Assembly (NCBI GenBank): GCA_937991535.1
Contig: CALKHN010000101.1
Location: forward strand, 1-26,618
From: an uncultured Sphingobacteriales bacterium
Lineage (GTDB): Bacteria > Bacteroidota > Bacteroidia > Chitinophagales > Chitinophagaceae
Direction: 5' to 3'
Length of the DNA: 26,618 nt
Below are positions 7,824-15,163 of the stretch, piece by piece; positions within the stretch are counted from its first letter, which is position 1; each line of letters begins with the position of its first letter. A program made the translations under genes and the position numbers. The notes below the pieces were generated by a model, which saw only the letters and a program-made list of their open reading frames with translations, did no database searches and was not told the origin of the DNA.

Positions 7824-8639
7824 CTACTTGGAATTTTCTTCAGATTTCGCCGGTATAGTAGACGTATCCTTTGGGGGATTGCGGCCAATAAAAGGGTATT
7901 GTTCCAGCGTCATAACCTGACCGCTTATAGGGCCGCATTCATCTGCCAGCCAGTATACTGCGGCGGCGGCAATCTCAGCCGGCCAAATGATGCGGCCTGC
8001 CGGTGCATATACATTCGGCAGGTCTTTGTACCAGTCGTCTGCCAGCCCATGCTCACGTTTACGGATAGCCTCATTTTCGGTAAGCACCCACCCGGGATTG
8101 ATCTGGTTTACCCTTACCCCGTCTTCCCTGAAAAGCGTATCACCCAAATTCTGTGTAAGTGTCATCAATGCACCCTTGGAAATGCTGTAAGCCATTAAAT
8201 TGGGTTCACCGCTAAAAGCATTCACTGATCCTATGTTGAGAACACAGCCTTTTTGTTTGCGCAGGTGGGGCAATGCGGCCTTTATCAATGCAAAAGGCGC
8301 AATGGTATTTACTTCTATGATCTTTCGCAAAAAATCGAGGTCGGTAGTATGCAAATTGGAAGAAGCCACGATAGCCGCATTATTTACCACAGCATCCAAT
8401 TGCCCATACGTATTAACGGCAATATCCACCAACCGTTGCGGAGCACCTTCCTTGCTGATATCTTCGATAAGCAATACTGCGTTGTCTTTTCCGAGTTCTT
8501 TCACTACCGACTCACCCCATTCTTTTTCCAACCCATGAATTACCACACGGGCGCCCTCGGCCACACAACGTTGCGCAATGGCTTTTCCAATACCCGTGCA
8601 ACTGCCGGTAATGATGATGACTTTGTTTTGTAAACGCAT
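7824..8639 (-). CDS. SDR family NAD(P)-dependent oxidoreductase
   Basis: A 271-residue classical short-chain dehydrogenase/reductase, cytoplasmic. The cofactor-binding motif TGSCTGIG is at 11-18 and the NNAA motif at 86-89. The catalytic set is Ser138 (NIGSVN), Tyr151 and Lys155 (YSISK). The 'NQINPGWV' segment follows as usual. A family reader would expect it to oxidise or reduce a sugar, polyol or keto acid. It is followed upstream (minus direction) by a zinc-type dehydrogenase gene with a 135-nt gap, then a HUMPS-family gene and a transporter, so it likely belongs to a catabolic group. The C-terminal tail of about 20 residues (IPAKSEENSK end) is polar and somewhat longer than the core fold needs. 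Substrate unknown. Confidence 0.88.
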   Translation of the reverse strand: MRLQNKVIIITGSCTGIGKAIAQRCVAEGARVVIHGLEKEWGESVVKELGKDNAVLLIEDISKEGAPQRLVDIAVNTYGQLDAVVNNAAIVASSNLHTTDLDFLRKIIEVNTIAPFALIKAALPHLRKQKGCVLNIGSVNAFSGEPNLMAYSISKGALMTLTQNLGDTLFREDGVRVNQINPGWVLTENEAIRKREHGLADDWYKDLPNVYAPAGRIIWPAEIAAAAVYWLADECGPISGQVMTLEQYPFIGRNPPKDTSTIPAKSEENSK

Positions 8640-8774
8640 TGGAGAAATAATTTATAGTTTGTCGTTTATGGTTCTTTATACTCCAATCTTCAAAACCAAT
8701 AACTAACAAGAAGAATAGTTTATGCCTTAGTCCTATTTTTAACCATAAATAATAAATAATAAACCATAAACTGG

Positions 8775-9800
8775 CTACACTGGTCTCAACACACTCTTCA
8801 CCACCTCTCCCCTGTGCATTTTTTCAAATGCTTCGTGCCATTCGGTTACGGGCCAAACGCCGCCGATAATGGGTTGCACATTCAACTGACCACTCGCCAG
8901 CAGGGCGATCACCCTTTCCCATATGGGCCAGTTATGACTGAAGCTTCCCTGCAGGGTTACGTTTTTCTGTACCAACTGGTCGAGTGAAAAGCCCAATGGC
9001 TGTGGTCCCCAGCCTACTTTGGCGATATGCCCTTTGGGCCGCACCAATTGCATGGCCATTTTTAAGGTAATACTGGCGCCCGCTGCATCAATCACGCAGT
9101 CTGCACCCAAACCATCCCGTTGGGTTGCCCATGCTGTGGCGTCGCCAACAATGGTATCGCATCCATATTGTTTTGCAATATCTAAGCGATGTTTATCGGC
9201 TTCCAAACCCACGATAGCCACTTCCGCGCCGCAAAGCCGGGCCATTGCCGCACATAGAATACCAATGGTTCCGGGGCCCAAAACAATTACCCTGTCCCCA
9301 GGTTTCAGCCTGCTGTTTTCCACTACCGCATTGAACGCTACACAACAAGGCTCTGTTAAACAAGCCTGCTCAAATGCCAACTGGTCGGGCACGCGGTGGA
9401 GGCACCGGGCAGGAACACGTACGTATTTTGTCATGGCGCCATTTACGCCATAACCAAAACCCTTGCGTGAAGGATCTAAATTATACAAACCGCTTCTGGT
9501 CATAGGACTGTTGGGGTCTATTACCGCCGCCGTTTCACTTACCACACGGTCGCCTTCTTTCCAGCCCGTTACACGACTCCCCAGGGCAATAATATGTCCG
9601 CCAAATTCGTGTCCCAGCACTACGGGATAATTTACATGCCAGCTATGATCGGCTGTCCACTGGTGCAGATCGCTGCCGCAAACACCCACATTGGCTACTT
9701 CTAATAATACGTCTTCTTCGCCAATGTCTGGCTGCGCTATTTCCCGGATTTCAACCGATCCCTTCTCGGGTGCATAATTAACTACCGCTGCTGATTTCAT
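8775..9800 (-). CDS. zinc-type alcohol/polyol dehydrogenase (medium-chain family)
   Basis: A 341-residue medium-chain dehydrogenase. I place the start at 9800 (MKSAAVVNY). The same frame stays open to 9992, but that 64-residue extension is translated spacer text (KISNFKSKI) and is not part of the fold. Catalytic zinc ligands are Cys41 (VCGSD), His64-Glu65 (GHEFGG) and Glu150 (LTEPCC). The NAD-binding motif VLGPGTIG is at 173-180. The lobe that normally holds four structural-zinc cysteines (about 90-115) has none: it reads SGLYNLD where relatives have SGRYNLC. So the structural zinc is probably absent. The family includes threonine, sorbitol and other polyol dehydrogenases. Context suggests sugar or sugar-acid oxidation. 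Confidence 0.88.
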   Translation of the reverse strand: MKSAAVVNYAPEKGSVEIREIAQPDIGEEDVLLEVANVGVCGSDLHQWTADHSWHVNYPVVLGHEFGGHIIALGSRVTGWKEGDRVVSETAAVIDPNSPMTRSGLYNLDPSRKGFGYGVNGAMTKYVRVPARCLHRVPDQLAFEQACLTEPCCVAFNAVVENSRLKPGDRVIVLGPGTIGILCAAMARLCGAEVAIVGLEADKHRLDIAKQYGCDTIVGDATAWATQRDGLGADCVIDAAGASITLKMAMQLVRPKGHIAKVGWGPQPLGFSLDQLVQKNVTLQGSFSHNWPIWERVIALLASGQLNVQPIIGGVWPVTEWHEAFEKMHRGEVVKSVLRPV

Positions 9801-10027
9801 ATACTGATTTAAAATTTTTGATTTGAAATTTGATATTTTAAACTGGTCAATGTTGTTATCCATTTTTCGCTCAAAAAAATGTTCCGCGATGGTATAGACC
9901 TGAACGGAGCGTCGCAACCGGGCTTCATAGTAGCATTGCTGCAGGGCTAACAATAACCTGAAAGACAGGTATGACATGAATTTCCATTTCAAACTTCACA
10001 TCTCAAACCTGTCCGCCGTGGCGGATC
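9801..10027. other. spacer upstream of the dehydrogenase gene, with 14-bp GC palindrome copy 2
   Basis: A 227-nt spacer. It holds A+T-rich 'AAATTTGATATTTTAAA' text next to the dehydrogenase start and a perfect 14-bp palindrome, TCCGCCGTGGCGGA, at 10012-10025. The middle part (about 9860-9960) reads without stops in the frame of the dehydrogenase, but no known domain is recognisable. Confidence 0.55.
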
Positions 10028-10720
10028 TCAAATTTCTCCATACGCATGTATCTTCTCACAGATCAGGCGAAGTGAACTTTCCAGGTCGCCATCAGCGGTT
10101 TTAAACGCGTCGGCATCAATGGTTAGCGGCGCGCCCAGTACCACTAACGGCGCCCCGTATGCGGGACACTGAATGGCCTGCTCCAGGCTCAATCCGCCCA
10201 CCGCCTGCACAGGAATAGTAACCGCATTCACTACTTCGCGCAACTGGTCCAGCGGACTGGGCATACGTTTGCCCTGGGCCGCTATACCGCGCCTTTCGTC
10301 GTAACCTATATGATGAATAACATAATCGCAACCCAGGTCTTCAAGCCATTTACCGGCCGCAACCATATCCGGGCATCCCAGGTTGTCGCCCATTACTTTC
10401 GCACCAAAATCTCTCCCTGCCTGCACTACGCATTTAATGGTTTCTTCATGGGCTCTTGCCATTACCACCACGTGCGTGGCGCCTGCCTTTGCCATCATTT
10501 CGGCTTCAAGATAACCGCCATCCATGGTTTTTAAATCGGCCACTATGGGAACCCCCGGGAAAGCCTCCCTTAATTTTTTTACACCATGCAGTCCTTCTGC
10601 CAGGATCAATGGTGTTCCCGCTTCCAGCCAGTCTACACCGGCACGCATGGCCAAAGCGGCAGTTTCCAGGGCTTCATCAATATTCGTAAGGTCTAAAGAT
10701 ATCTGAACGATGGGTTTCAT
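10028..10720 (-). CDS. orotidine-5'-phosphate decarboxylase/HUMPS-family protein (hexulose-6-phosphate synthase-like)
   Basis: A 230-residue single-domain TIM-barrel protein of the OMPDC superfamily. The suprafamily signature D-x-K-x-x-D is clear as Asp62-Lys64-Asp67 in ADLKTMDGG. Asp10 (QISLD) and Glu33 (WLEAGTPLI) also match conserved active-site positions. Later, VIHHIGYDERRG at 135-145 and IPVQAVGGLS at 169-178 are typical of hexulose-6-phosphate synthase and 3-keto-L-gulonate-6-phosphate decarboxylase. The 'GYD' after the histidines leans toward the synthase type, but the two cannot be told apart by eye. The neighbouring SDR, zinc-type dehydrogenase and MFS genes point to catabolism of a sugar or sugar acid by oxidation and decarboxylation. 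Confidence 0.85.
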   Translation of the reverse strand: MKPIVQISLDLTNIDEALETAALAMRAGVDWLEAGTPLILAEGLHGVKKLREAFPGVPIVADLKTMDGGYLEAEMMAKAGATHVVVMARAHEETIKCVVQAGRDFGAKVMGDNLGCPDMVAAGKWLEDLGCDYVIHHIGYDERRGIAAQGKRMPSPLDQLREVVNAVTIPVQAVGGLSLEQAIQCPAYGAPLVVLGAPLTIDADAFKTADGDLESSLRLICEKIHAYGEI

Positions 10721-10740
10721 ACTAAAATATTTAAATAAAC

Positions 10741-10758
10741 GGTGTATCGCTTTACACC
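10741..10758. promoter_or_regulatory. operator-like dyad upstream of the HUMPS-family gene
   Basis: GGTGTA at 10741-10746 pairs with TACACC at 10753-10758, 20 nt upstream of the ATG at 10720. Read on the minus strand it is GGTGTAAAGCGATACACC, with a central GC and TGTA/TACA arms as in LacI-family operators. No regulator gene is nearby. A small RNA hairpin in the leader is the alternative. Confidence 0.3.
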
Positions 10759-10837
10759 AAATATAGGTATTCGTAAAGAGTTTATTTTAATACGTATATA
10801 CTCAACCCCGGTATTGCTTTTGGGAAATACCGATTGG

Positions 10838-12058
10838 TTATGCCACTGCTTTTTCCGTTCGGAACATACGATAAGACAAAATAGTACTGCCCAGCATGAG
10901 TACAGCACCCAGAAGAAAAGGCGCACCGGGAAAATAAACAGGTGCATCCTGTTTGGTAAAGTAAGCAAACAGGTTGGTCATAACCGGCGGACCAATAATG
11001 GTAGTGGCGCTCATCAAACTGGTTAAAGCCCCCTGCAATTCTCCCTGCTCATTGGATGGTACATGATTGGAAATGACGGCCTGGAGCGCCGGGCCGCAAA
11101 TACCACCGAGGCAATAGGGAATTAAAAAAGCAAACATCATCCAGCCCTGCGATGCAAAAGCGAACAATATTAAACCAATGGTGTACAATGCCAGTCCCAC
11201 ATAAATGCTTTTTTCGTTGCCCAGCTTAGGATTAACAATGCGGATCAATCCTCCCTGCACCAGTCCTACCAGCAAGCCTACCACGCCAAGCGAAATGCCC
11301 ACCATCTTTTCATCCCATTTAAACTTTTCCATATTAAAGAAAGCCCAGGTGCTTTGTACCGAATGACCCGCGATATAGATGAGCGTGAGCGAAACGATCA
11401 ATCCGCCCAGTGCAGGATACTTTCGCAAATGCATGAGCGATCCCATCGGATTGGCCCGCTTCCAGCTAAAGCCGCGGCGGTTTTCTTTGCTCAGCGATTC
11501 CGGCAAAACAAAATAACCATACAACCAGTTCATCAGCGATAACACAGCGGCTGCAATAAACGGAACGCGGGGCCCCATACTGCCCAGCAAACCACCGATT
11601 ACCGGGCCAATAATAAACCCCAGTCCAAAAGCGGCGCCGATCATTCCAAAATTTTTGGCCCTGTCTGCCGGCGCACTGATATCAGCTATATAGGCGGAGG
11701 CCGTGGTAAAGCTGGCGCCTGTTATGCCTGCAATAATTCTACCTGCAAACAGCCAGCCAATGGTAGGCGCCAGGGCAAGAAGTATATAGTCAATTCCAAA
11801 ACCAAAAAGAGAGAACAACAATATGGGGCGCCTTCCGTACCTGTCGCTAAGGTTACCCAATACAGGCGCGCATATAAATTGCATAATGGCAAAGGCAAAC
11901 GTGAGCCAGCCACCCCAGCGCGACGCGGCACTCAGGTCGCCATGAATAAGCTCTTCAATGAGCTTAGGCATTACCGGTATGATGATACCAAAACCTATAA
12001 CATCAAGGAGAAGCGTAATAAATATAAATCCTAATGCTGCTTTTTTGGAGAGAGGCAT
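10838..12058 (-). CDS. TetA-like MFS transporter (drug/proton antiporter family)
   Basis: A 406-residue, 12-TM inner-membrane transporter. I choose the start at 12058 (MPLSKKAALG). The open frame runs on to 12157, but those 33 residues are translated spacer text. Motif A, GNLSDRYGRRP, is at 68-78 between TM2 and TM3. GRIIAGITGASF and the 'ADISAPADRAKNFG' loop closely follow TetA-class proteins, as does GGICGPALQAVIS in the C-terminal half. Known TetA proteins export tetracycline in exchange for protons; chromosomal Bacteroidota members are usually of unproven substrate, so resistance should not be assumed. It lies 117 nt upstream of the HUMPS-family gene in the same direction and may carry a metabolite for that group. 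Confidence 0.88.
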   Translation of the reverse strand: MPLSKKAALGFIFITLLLDVIGFGIIIPVMPKLIEELIHGDLSAASRWGGWLTFAFAIMQFICAPVLGNLSDRYGRRPILLFSLFGFGIDYILLALAPTIGWLFAGRIIAGITGASFTTASAYIADISAPADRAKNFGMIGAAFGLGFIIGPVIGGLLGSMGPRVPFIAAAVLSLMNWLYGYFVLPESLSKENRRGFSWKRANPMGSLMHLRKYPALGGLIVSLTLIYIAGHSVQSTWAFFNMEKFKWDEKMVGISLGVVGLLVGLVQGGLIRIVNPKLGNEKSIYVGLALYTIGLILFAFASQGWMMFAFLIPYCLGGICGPALQAVISNHVPSNEQGELQGALTSLMSATTIIGPPVMTNLFAYFTKQDAPVYFPGAPFLLGAVLMLGSTILSYRMFRTEKAVA

Positions 12059-12403
12059 AAATGAATTTGAAAATGTGGGAATTTGAAAATTTGAAAATGA
12101 AAAGAAGAGATATAAAAATAGGCTTCCCTCTTCGGATTTGAGATTTGAATCCGCCACGGCGGACAGTATCTATTTGGTTCTTGTTATTTGGTATTCTCTT
12201 CAATTTGCGCATTTGTTACAATCACACATCGGCAGATAACAGACATTCATACCTCATACCTCATACCTTAAACCTCAAACCTCATACCTCATAGTGAAAG
12301 GTGAAACGTGAGAAGTGAGAAGAGGAATTTTTCACGTTTATCGTCTATCTCATACCTATACCTCATACCTGCAACCTGAACCCTGTAACCCTGTAACCTC
12401 TTT
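12059..12403. repeat. spacer with degenerate 7-nt repeats and 14-bp GC palindrome copy 3
   Basis: A 345-nt spacer with no gene. It contains 'TTTGAAAATTTGAAAATG' text, the palindrome TCCGCCACGGCGGA at 12150-12163, and two stretches of imperfect 7-nt units: ACCTCAT-like at about 12248-12292 and CCTGTAA/CCTCATA-like at about 12347-12400. These resemble the CACCCTT array at the left edge of the window in period and C-rich strand, and probably arose by slippage. Confidence 0.75.
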
Positions 12404-12928
12404 TCACCAATCACCCAACTCCTGCACTCCATGCGCGTATTTTGCTTCATGATCAAGCAGCCATTTTTTCCGCCACAAATCACCGCCATAACCTACCAGG
12501 CTGCCATTGGAACCAATTACACGATGACAGGGCACTACAATACACAATTGATTTTTTCCATTGGTGGTTCCCACCGCACGAATGGCTTTTACATTGCCTG
12601 TTCGTTTGGATAACGCTAAGTAAGAAATGGTTTTGCCAAATGGTATATCCAGCAGCGCGCTCCAAATCTTTTGCTGAAAGGCTGTGCCGTCCTGCGTAAA
12701 AGGGAAATCAAAATGTTGCCGCTTCCCTTCAAAATATTCATCCAACTGGGCGGTACATATTTTCACAATCTCACCGTCTGAATTACCGGTCATTTCATTC
12801 TCATTCAGTTTTGGACCTTTCCACGCATTTACAAACAGTATAGCATGAATGGCTTTACCGGAGCTTTTTATTTCCAGTGTACCCACAGGAGAAGCATAAT
12901 ATGTTACGCACAATCCGGTTGCTATCAT
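12404..12928 (-). CDS. ogt: methylated-DNA--protein-cysteine methyltransferase
   Basis: A 174-residue DNA repair protein that removes alkyl groups from O6-alkylguanine in a suicidal reaction. The active-site motif VVPCHRVIGSNG places the acceptor cysteine at 134. It is preceded by the DNA-binding helix region (AIRAVGTTNGKNQ, 115-127) and followed by GYGGDLWRKKWLLDHE. There is no AraC-type regulatory domain or Ada N-terminal zinc domain, so it is Ogt-like. Length fits stand-alone enzymes (about 160-180). The start at 12928 leads straight into the N-terminal strand 'CVTYYASPVGTLEI'. It follows csaA in the same direction with 44 nt between them and may be co-transcribed. Confidence 0.95.
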   Translation of the reverse strand: MIATGLCVTYYASPVGTLEIKSSGKAIHAILFVNAWKGPKLNENEMTGNSDGEIVKICTAQLDEYFEGKRQHFDFPFTQDGTAFQQKIWSALLDIPFGKTISYLALSKRTGNVKAIRAVGTTNGKNQLCIVVPCHRVIGSNGSLVGYGGDLWRKKWLLDHEAKYAHGVQELGDW

Positions 12929-12972
12929 TTGATCAATACTTTCTGCTTAAGCGGGCAAATGTAAAGCAATTC

Positions 12973-13305
12973 CTATCCTATCCTGCTACCGTTGATCACT
13001 TTTTGCTGCGGTTGCAGCAACACTACATTTACCGCACTGGCGTATACGCCCAGCACGAGGCATTCGCTGAAAAAATTGGCGATCTGCTTAACCGGGAAAT
13101 TTACAACGGCAATAACCTGTTTGCCAATCAGTTCATTTGCGGTGTACAAAGTGGTGATCCGGGCAGATGATCTTTTTAAACCCAATGCGCCAAAATCAAT
13201 GGTAAGCTGGTAGGCAGGCTTTTTTGCCTTGGGAAATGGAACTGCTTCGGTTACCGTTCCTACTCTCATATCAATTTTTTCAAAATCATTCCATGAAATT
13301 TCCAT
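12973..13305 (-). CDS. csaA: CsaA-type tRNA-binding domain protein
   Basis: A 110-residue cytoplasmic protein made of one EMAPII/Arc1p-like tRNA-binding OB fold. I choose the ATG at 13305, giving MEISWNDFEKIDMRVGT, the usual CsaA start. The frame remains open for 26 more residues to 13383, but these are not like the family. Conserved pieces are the 'F.KIDMRVGTV' opening, 'KKPAYQLTIDFG' at 27-38, the 'SSARITTLYTANELIGKQVIAVVNFP' core and the end 'VVLLQPQQKVINGSRI'. CsaA was described as a small chaperone-like or tRNA-binding protein; its role remains uncertain. Ogt lies 44 nt downstream. Confidence 0.92.
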   Translation of the reverse strand: MEISWNDFEKIDMRVGTVTEAVPFPKAKKPAYQLTIDFGALGLKRSSARITTLYTANELIGKQVIAVVNFPVKQIANFFSECLVLGVYASAVNVVLLQPQQKVINGSRIG

Positions 13306-13706
13306 AGTATAAAAAATTGGCGGCAAAGCTAACAAGAGTAATTGATATATGCTGGCAGGTATCATCAACTGCGGGCTAAGCATCCATCTCTCTAAACCTT
13401 CTGCATGCCGGCTGATAAGTGGTTATCTGGGAAAAAATGACTTCAAATAATGGATGATACAGTAACGGATTCATGGAAAAGAAGGAATACCAATGCGGAT
13501 TGAGTATTTGTTACCGTTAATATTACAGCAAACGGCGGCGCACCCTCTGCGGTAGCCTCATAAGGAAAACCCCGGAAGATTAAATTTTATCCTTTTGTAA
13601 CCAAATTGAGTTTTAGTCATCTAATCTCATTGAAGCCAGCTCCGAATTGAATTCAGTATCACCGGAAGGACTATTATTAATTCACGATAAATAGAAACAA
13701 AAGATC
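13306..13706. other. 400-nt divergent spacer between csaA and the di-haem cytochrome gene
   Basis: It must contain the csaA promoter on the left and the cytochrome gene promoter on the right. An ECF-type promoter candidate is marked at 13596-13625. The rest shows no gene. Confidence 0.5.
13596..13625 (+). promoter_or_regulatory. ECF sigma-type promoter candidate for the di-haem cytochrome gene
   Basis: TGTAACC at 13596-13602 and CATCTAAT at 13618-13625, 15 nt apart, resemble the TGTAACC / CGTCTAAT pair typical of ECF sigma-factor promoters in this phylum, with one mismatch in the second box. A start about 7-10 nt later would leave a leader of about 70-75 nt before the ATG at 13707. No ECF sigma gene is in the window. 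Confidence 0.5.
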
Positions 13707-14966
13707 ATGAAAAAAAAATTTATGATTTCTACGCTGCTGCTAATTGCTATGGTTAGTCTTTTTAGTTGTATAAAAAATGATGATGGATACATCCCTCCGG
13801 GTAAGGACAATCTACAATTACCTCCATTGGATCCGCAATTGGTTCAGCAGGGTCAGGAAATATTTCGATATGAGACTTTTGGTGATGAAACATTCTGGAC
13901 AGATCAGTTACATATGAACCAGGTTATAGAAACCGCAGTAAGCCCCAATACCGCTTTAGCTGTGGGTTTAAAAGTAGATGCGGCTGCATTGCCGGCCGCT
14001 GTTGTTGCCGCTATACAAGCAGGACAGGTTAATTTAGATGACCCCCAAAGCACGCTTGTTCTGTTACAAAACAATGCTGTGGTTGGGGTAAAAGGGCAGG
14101 TAAGTCAAAACCCGGATGGTACTTTAAAACTGGTAAGAATGGGTATTACCTGCGCGCTGTGTCATTCAACTGTTGATAACTCGTTTGCTTCTGGTATAGG
14201 GAAGCGTTTGGACGGCTGGCCTAACAGAGATCTGAACCCTGGTTTGATTATCTCATTGTCGCCAGCCTTAGATCAGGCTACGAAAGATATTTATGCTTCC
14301 TGGGGCCCCGGTTTTTACGACCCGAGATTCAACCATGATGGACTGAGTAACCCGGTTGTCATTCCACCTGCATATGGTTTATACGGTATTCCTAAAGCCA
14401 TTTTTACCGGTGATGGAGATGTACAGCATGAACCTGCAGGACCTGTGGCTTATTGGAACAGATATGTAGCGGTTACCCAGATGCACGGGCACGGTTATTT
14501 TGCTGATGCACGACTTGACGGCTGGGTAGTTGATCACAGGGAAGGCGATGATTTAGTAACAGATAAACTTCCGGCTTTACAGGCATATCAATATTCTATC
14601 GCGGCGCCTGAACCACCTGCCAATTCATTTGACGCCACTGCGGCGGTCAAAGGCAAAGCACTTTTTATGGGTAAAGCAAAGTGTGCAGGTTGCCATTCCG
14701 GCCCTTTGTTTACCGATGTTATAAACGGTGGAAAATTACATCCTCAAAGCGCCTCTGTGGCAGTGGATAAAGATTATGTAAACCGGTCGGCCACAAAGCA
14801 ATGGAGAGTTACACCATTAAAGGGTATCTGGCAGCACCCTCCCTATTTTCATGATGGCTCTGCAGCAACCCTGGCTGAGGTGGTAACAAGATACAATGAA
14901 GTGAACAATCTTAAGTTAAGTACTGCTGAACAAGCCGATCTTACTGAATACCTGAAATCCCTGTAG
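13707..14966 (+). CDS. di-haem cytochrome c lipoprotein, cytochrome c peroxidase/MauG or RoxA-like
   Basis: A 419-residue exported lipoprotein. Residues 1-21 are a type II signal peptide ending LFSC, so Cys21 would carry the lipid anchor. Two haem c motifs are visible: C149-A-L-C152-H153 in GITCALCHS, and C326-A-G-C329-H330 in AKCAGCHSGPLF. The end (WRVTPLKGIWQHPPYFHDGS, then a terminal helix) is like di-haem peroxidases of the MauG/CcpA type. The first half, before the first haem motif, is longer than in simple peroxidases, so a RoxA-like oxygenase-related cytochrome is possible. It reduces peroxide or passes electrons in the periplasm. The cytochrome c maturation gene follows in the same direction after a terminator-like hairpin. 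Confidence 0.87.
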   Translation: MKKKFMISTLLLIAMVSLFSCIKNDDGYIPPGKDNLQLPPLDPQLVQQGQEIFRYETFGDETFWTDQLHMNQVIETAVSPNTALAVGLKVDAAALPAAVVAAIQAGQVNLDDPQSTLVLLQNNAVVGVKGQVSQNPDGTLKLVRMGITCALCHSTVDNSFASGIGKRLDGWPNRDLNPGLIISLSPALDQATKDIYASWGPGFYDPRFNHDGLSNPVVIPPAYGLYGIPKAIFTGDGDVQHEPAGPVAYWNRYVAVTQMHGHGYFADARLDGWVVDHREGDDLVTDKLPALQAYQYSIAAPEPPANSFDATAAVKGKALFMGKAKCAGCHSGPLFTDVINGGKLHPQSASVAVDKDYVNRSATKQWRVTPLKGIWQHPPYFHDGSAATLAEVVTRYNEVNNLKLSTAEQADLTEYLKSL

Positions 14967-15019
14967 GATTAGTAAGGTTAAAAGTAAAAATTCAACCAAC
15001 CAGCTATGGTGCTTTTAGG

Positions 15020-15079
15020 TGCATCTCTTTTGAGGAGCCACTCTCAAAAGAAAACATTCCTTAAAGAGATGCATTTTTT
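15020..15079 (+). terminator. rho-independent terminator with an overlapping alternative hairpin
   Basis: TGCATCTCTTT at 15020-15030 pairs with AAAGAGATGCA at 15063-15073, followed by a T-run at 15074-15079. A second hairpin, CTTTTGAG at 15027-15034 with CTCAAAAG at 15043-15050, overlaps the left arm by four bases, so the two can nest only in part or exclude each other. It lies 54 nt after the cytochrome gene and about 85 nt before ccsBA. Confidence 0.75.
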
Positions 15080-15163
15080 CCCTGAACCCAGCGCTGACAA
15101 AATGTGTGCTGCTTACAAAAATCCCCGGCAAATTGAAACCAGGTTTAAATCGTTGGAAACGAA

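Noticed and set aside
9801..9992. 64-residue N-terminal extension of the zinc-type dehydrogenase
   Set aside because: It contains translated A+T-rich spacer text, and the family starts at MKSAAVV (9800).
10838..12058. A tetracycline-resistance determinant
   Set aside because: The transporter is TetA-like, but there is no TetR, no mobile context, and chromosomal relatives often have other substrates.
12059..12157. 33-residue N-terminal extension of the MFS transporter
   Set aside because: It is translated spacer text; TM1 and the family start follow the ATG at 12058.
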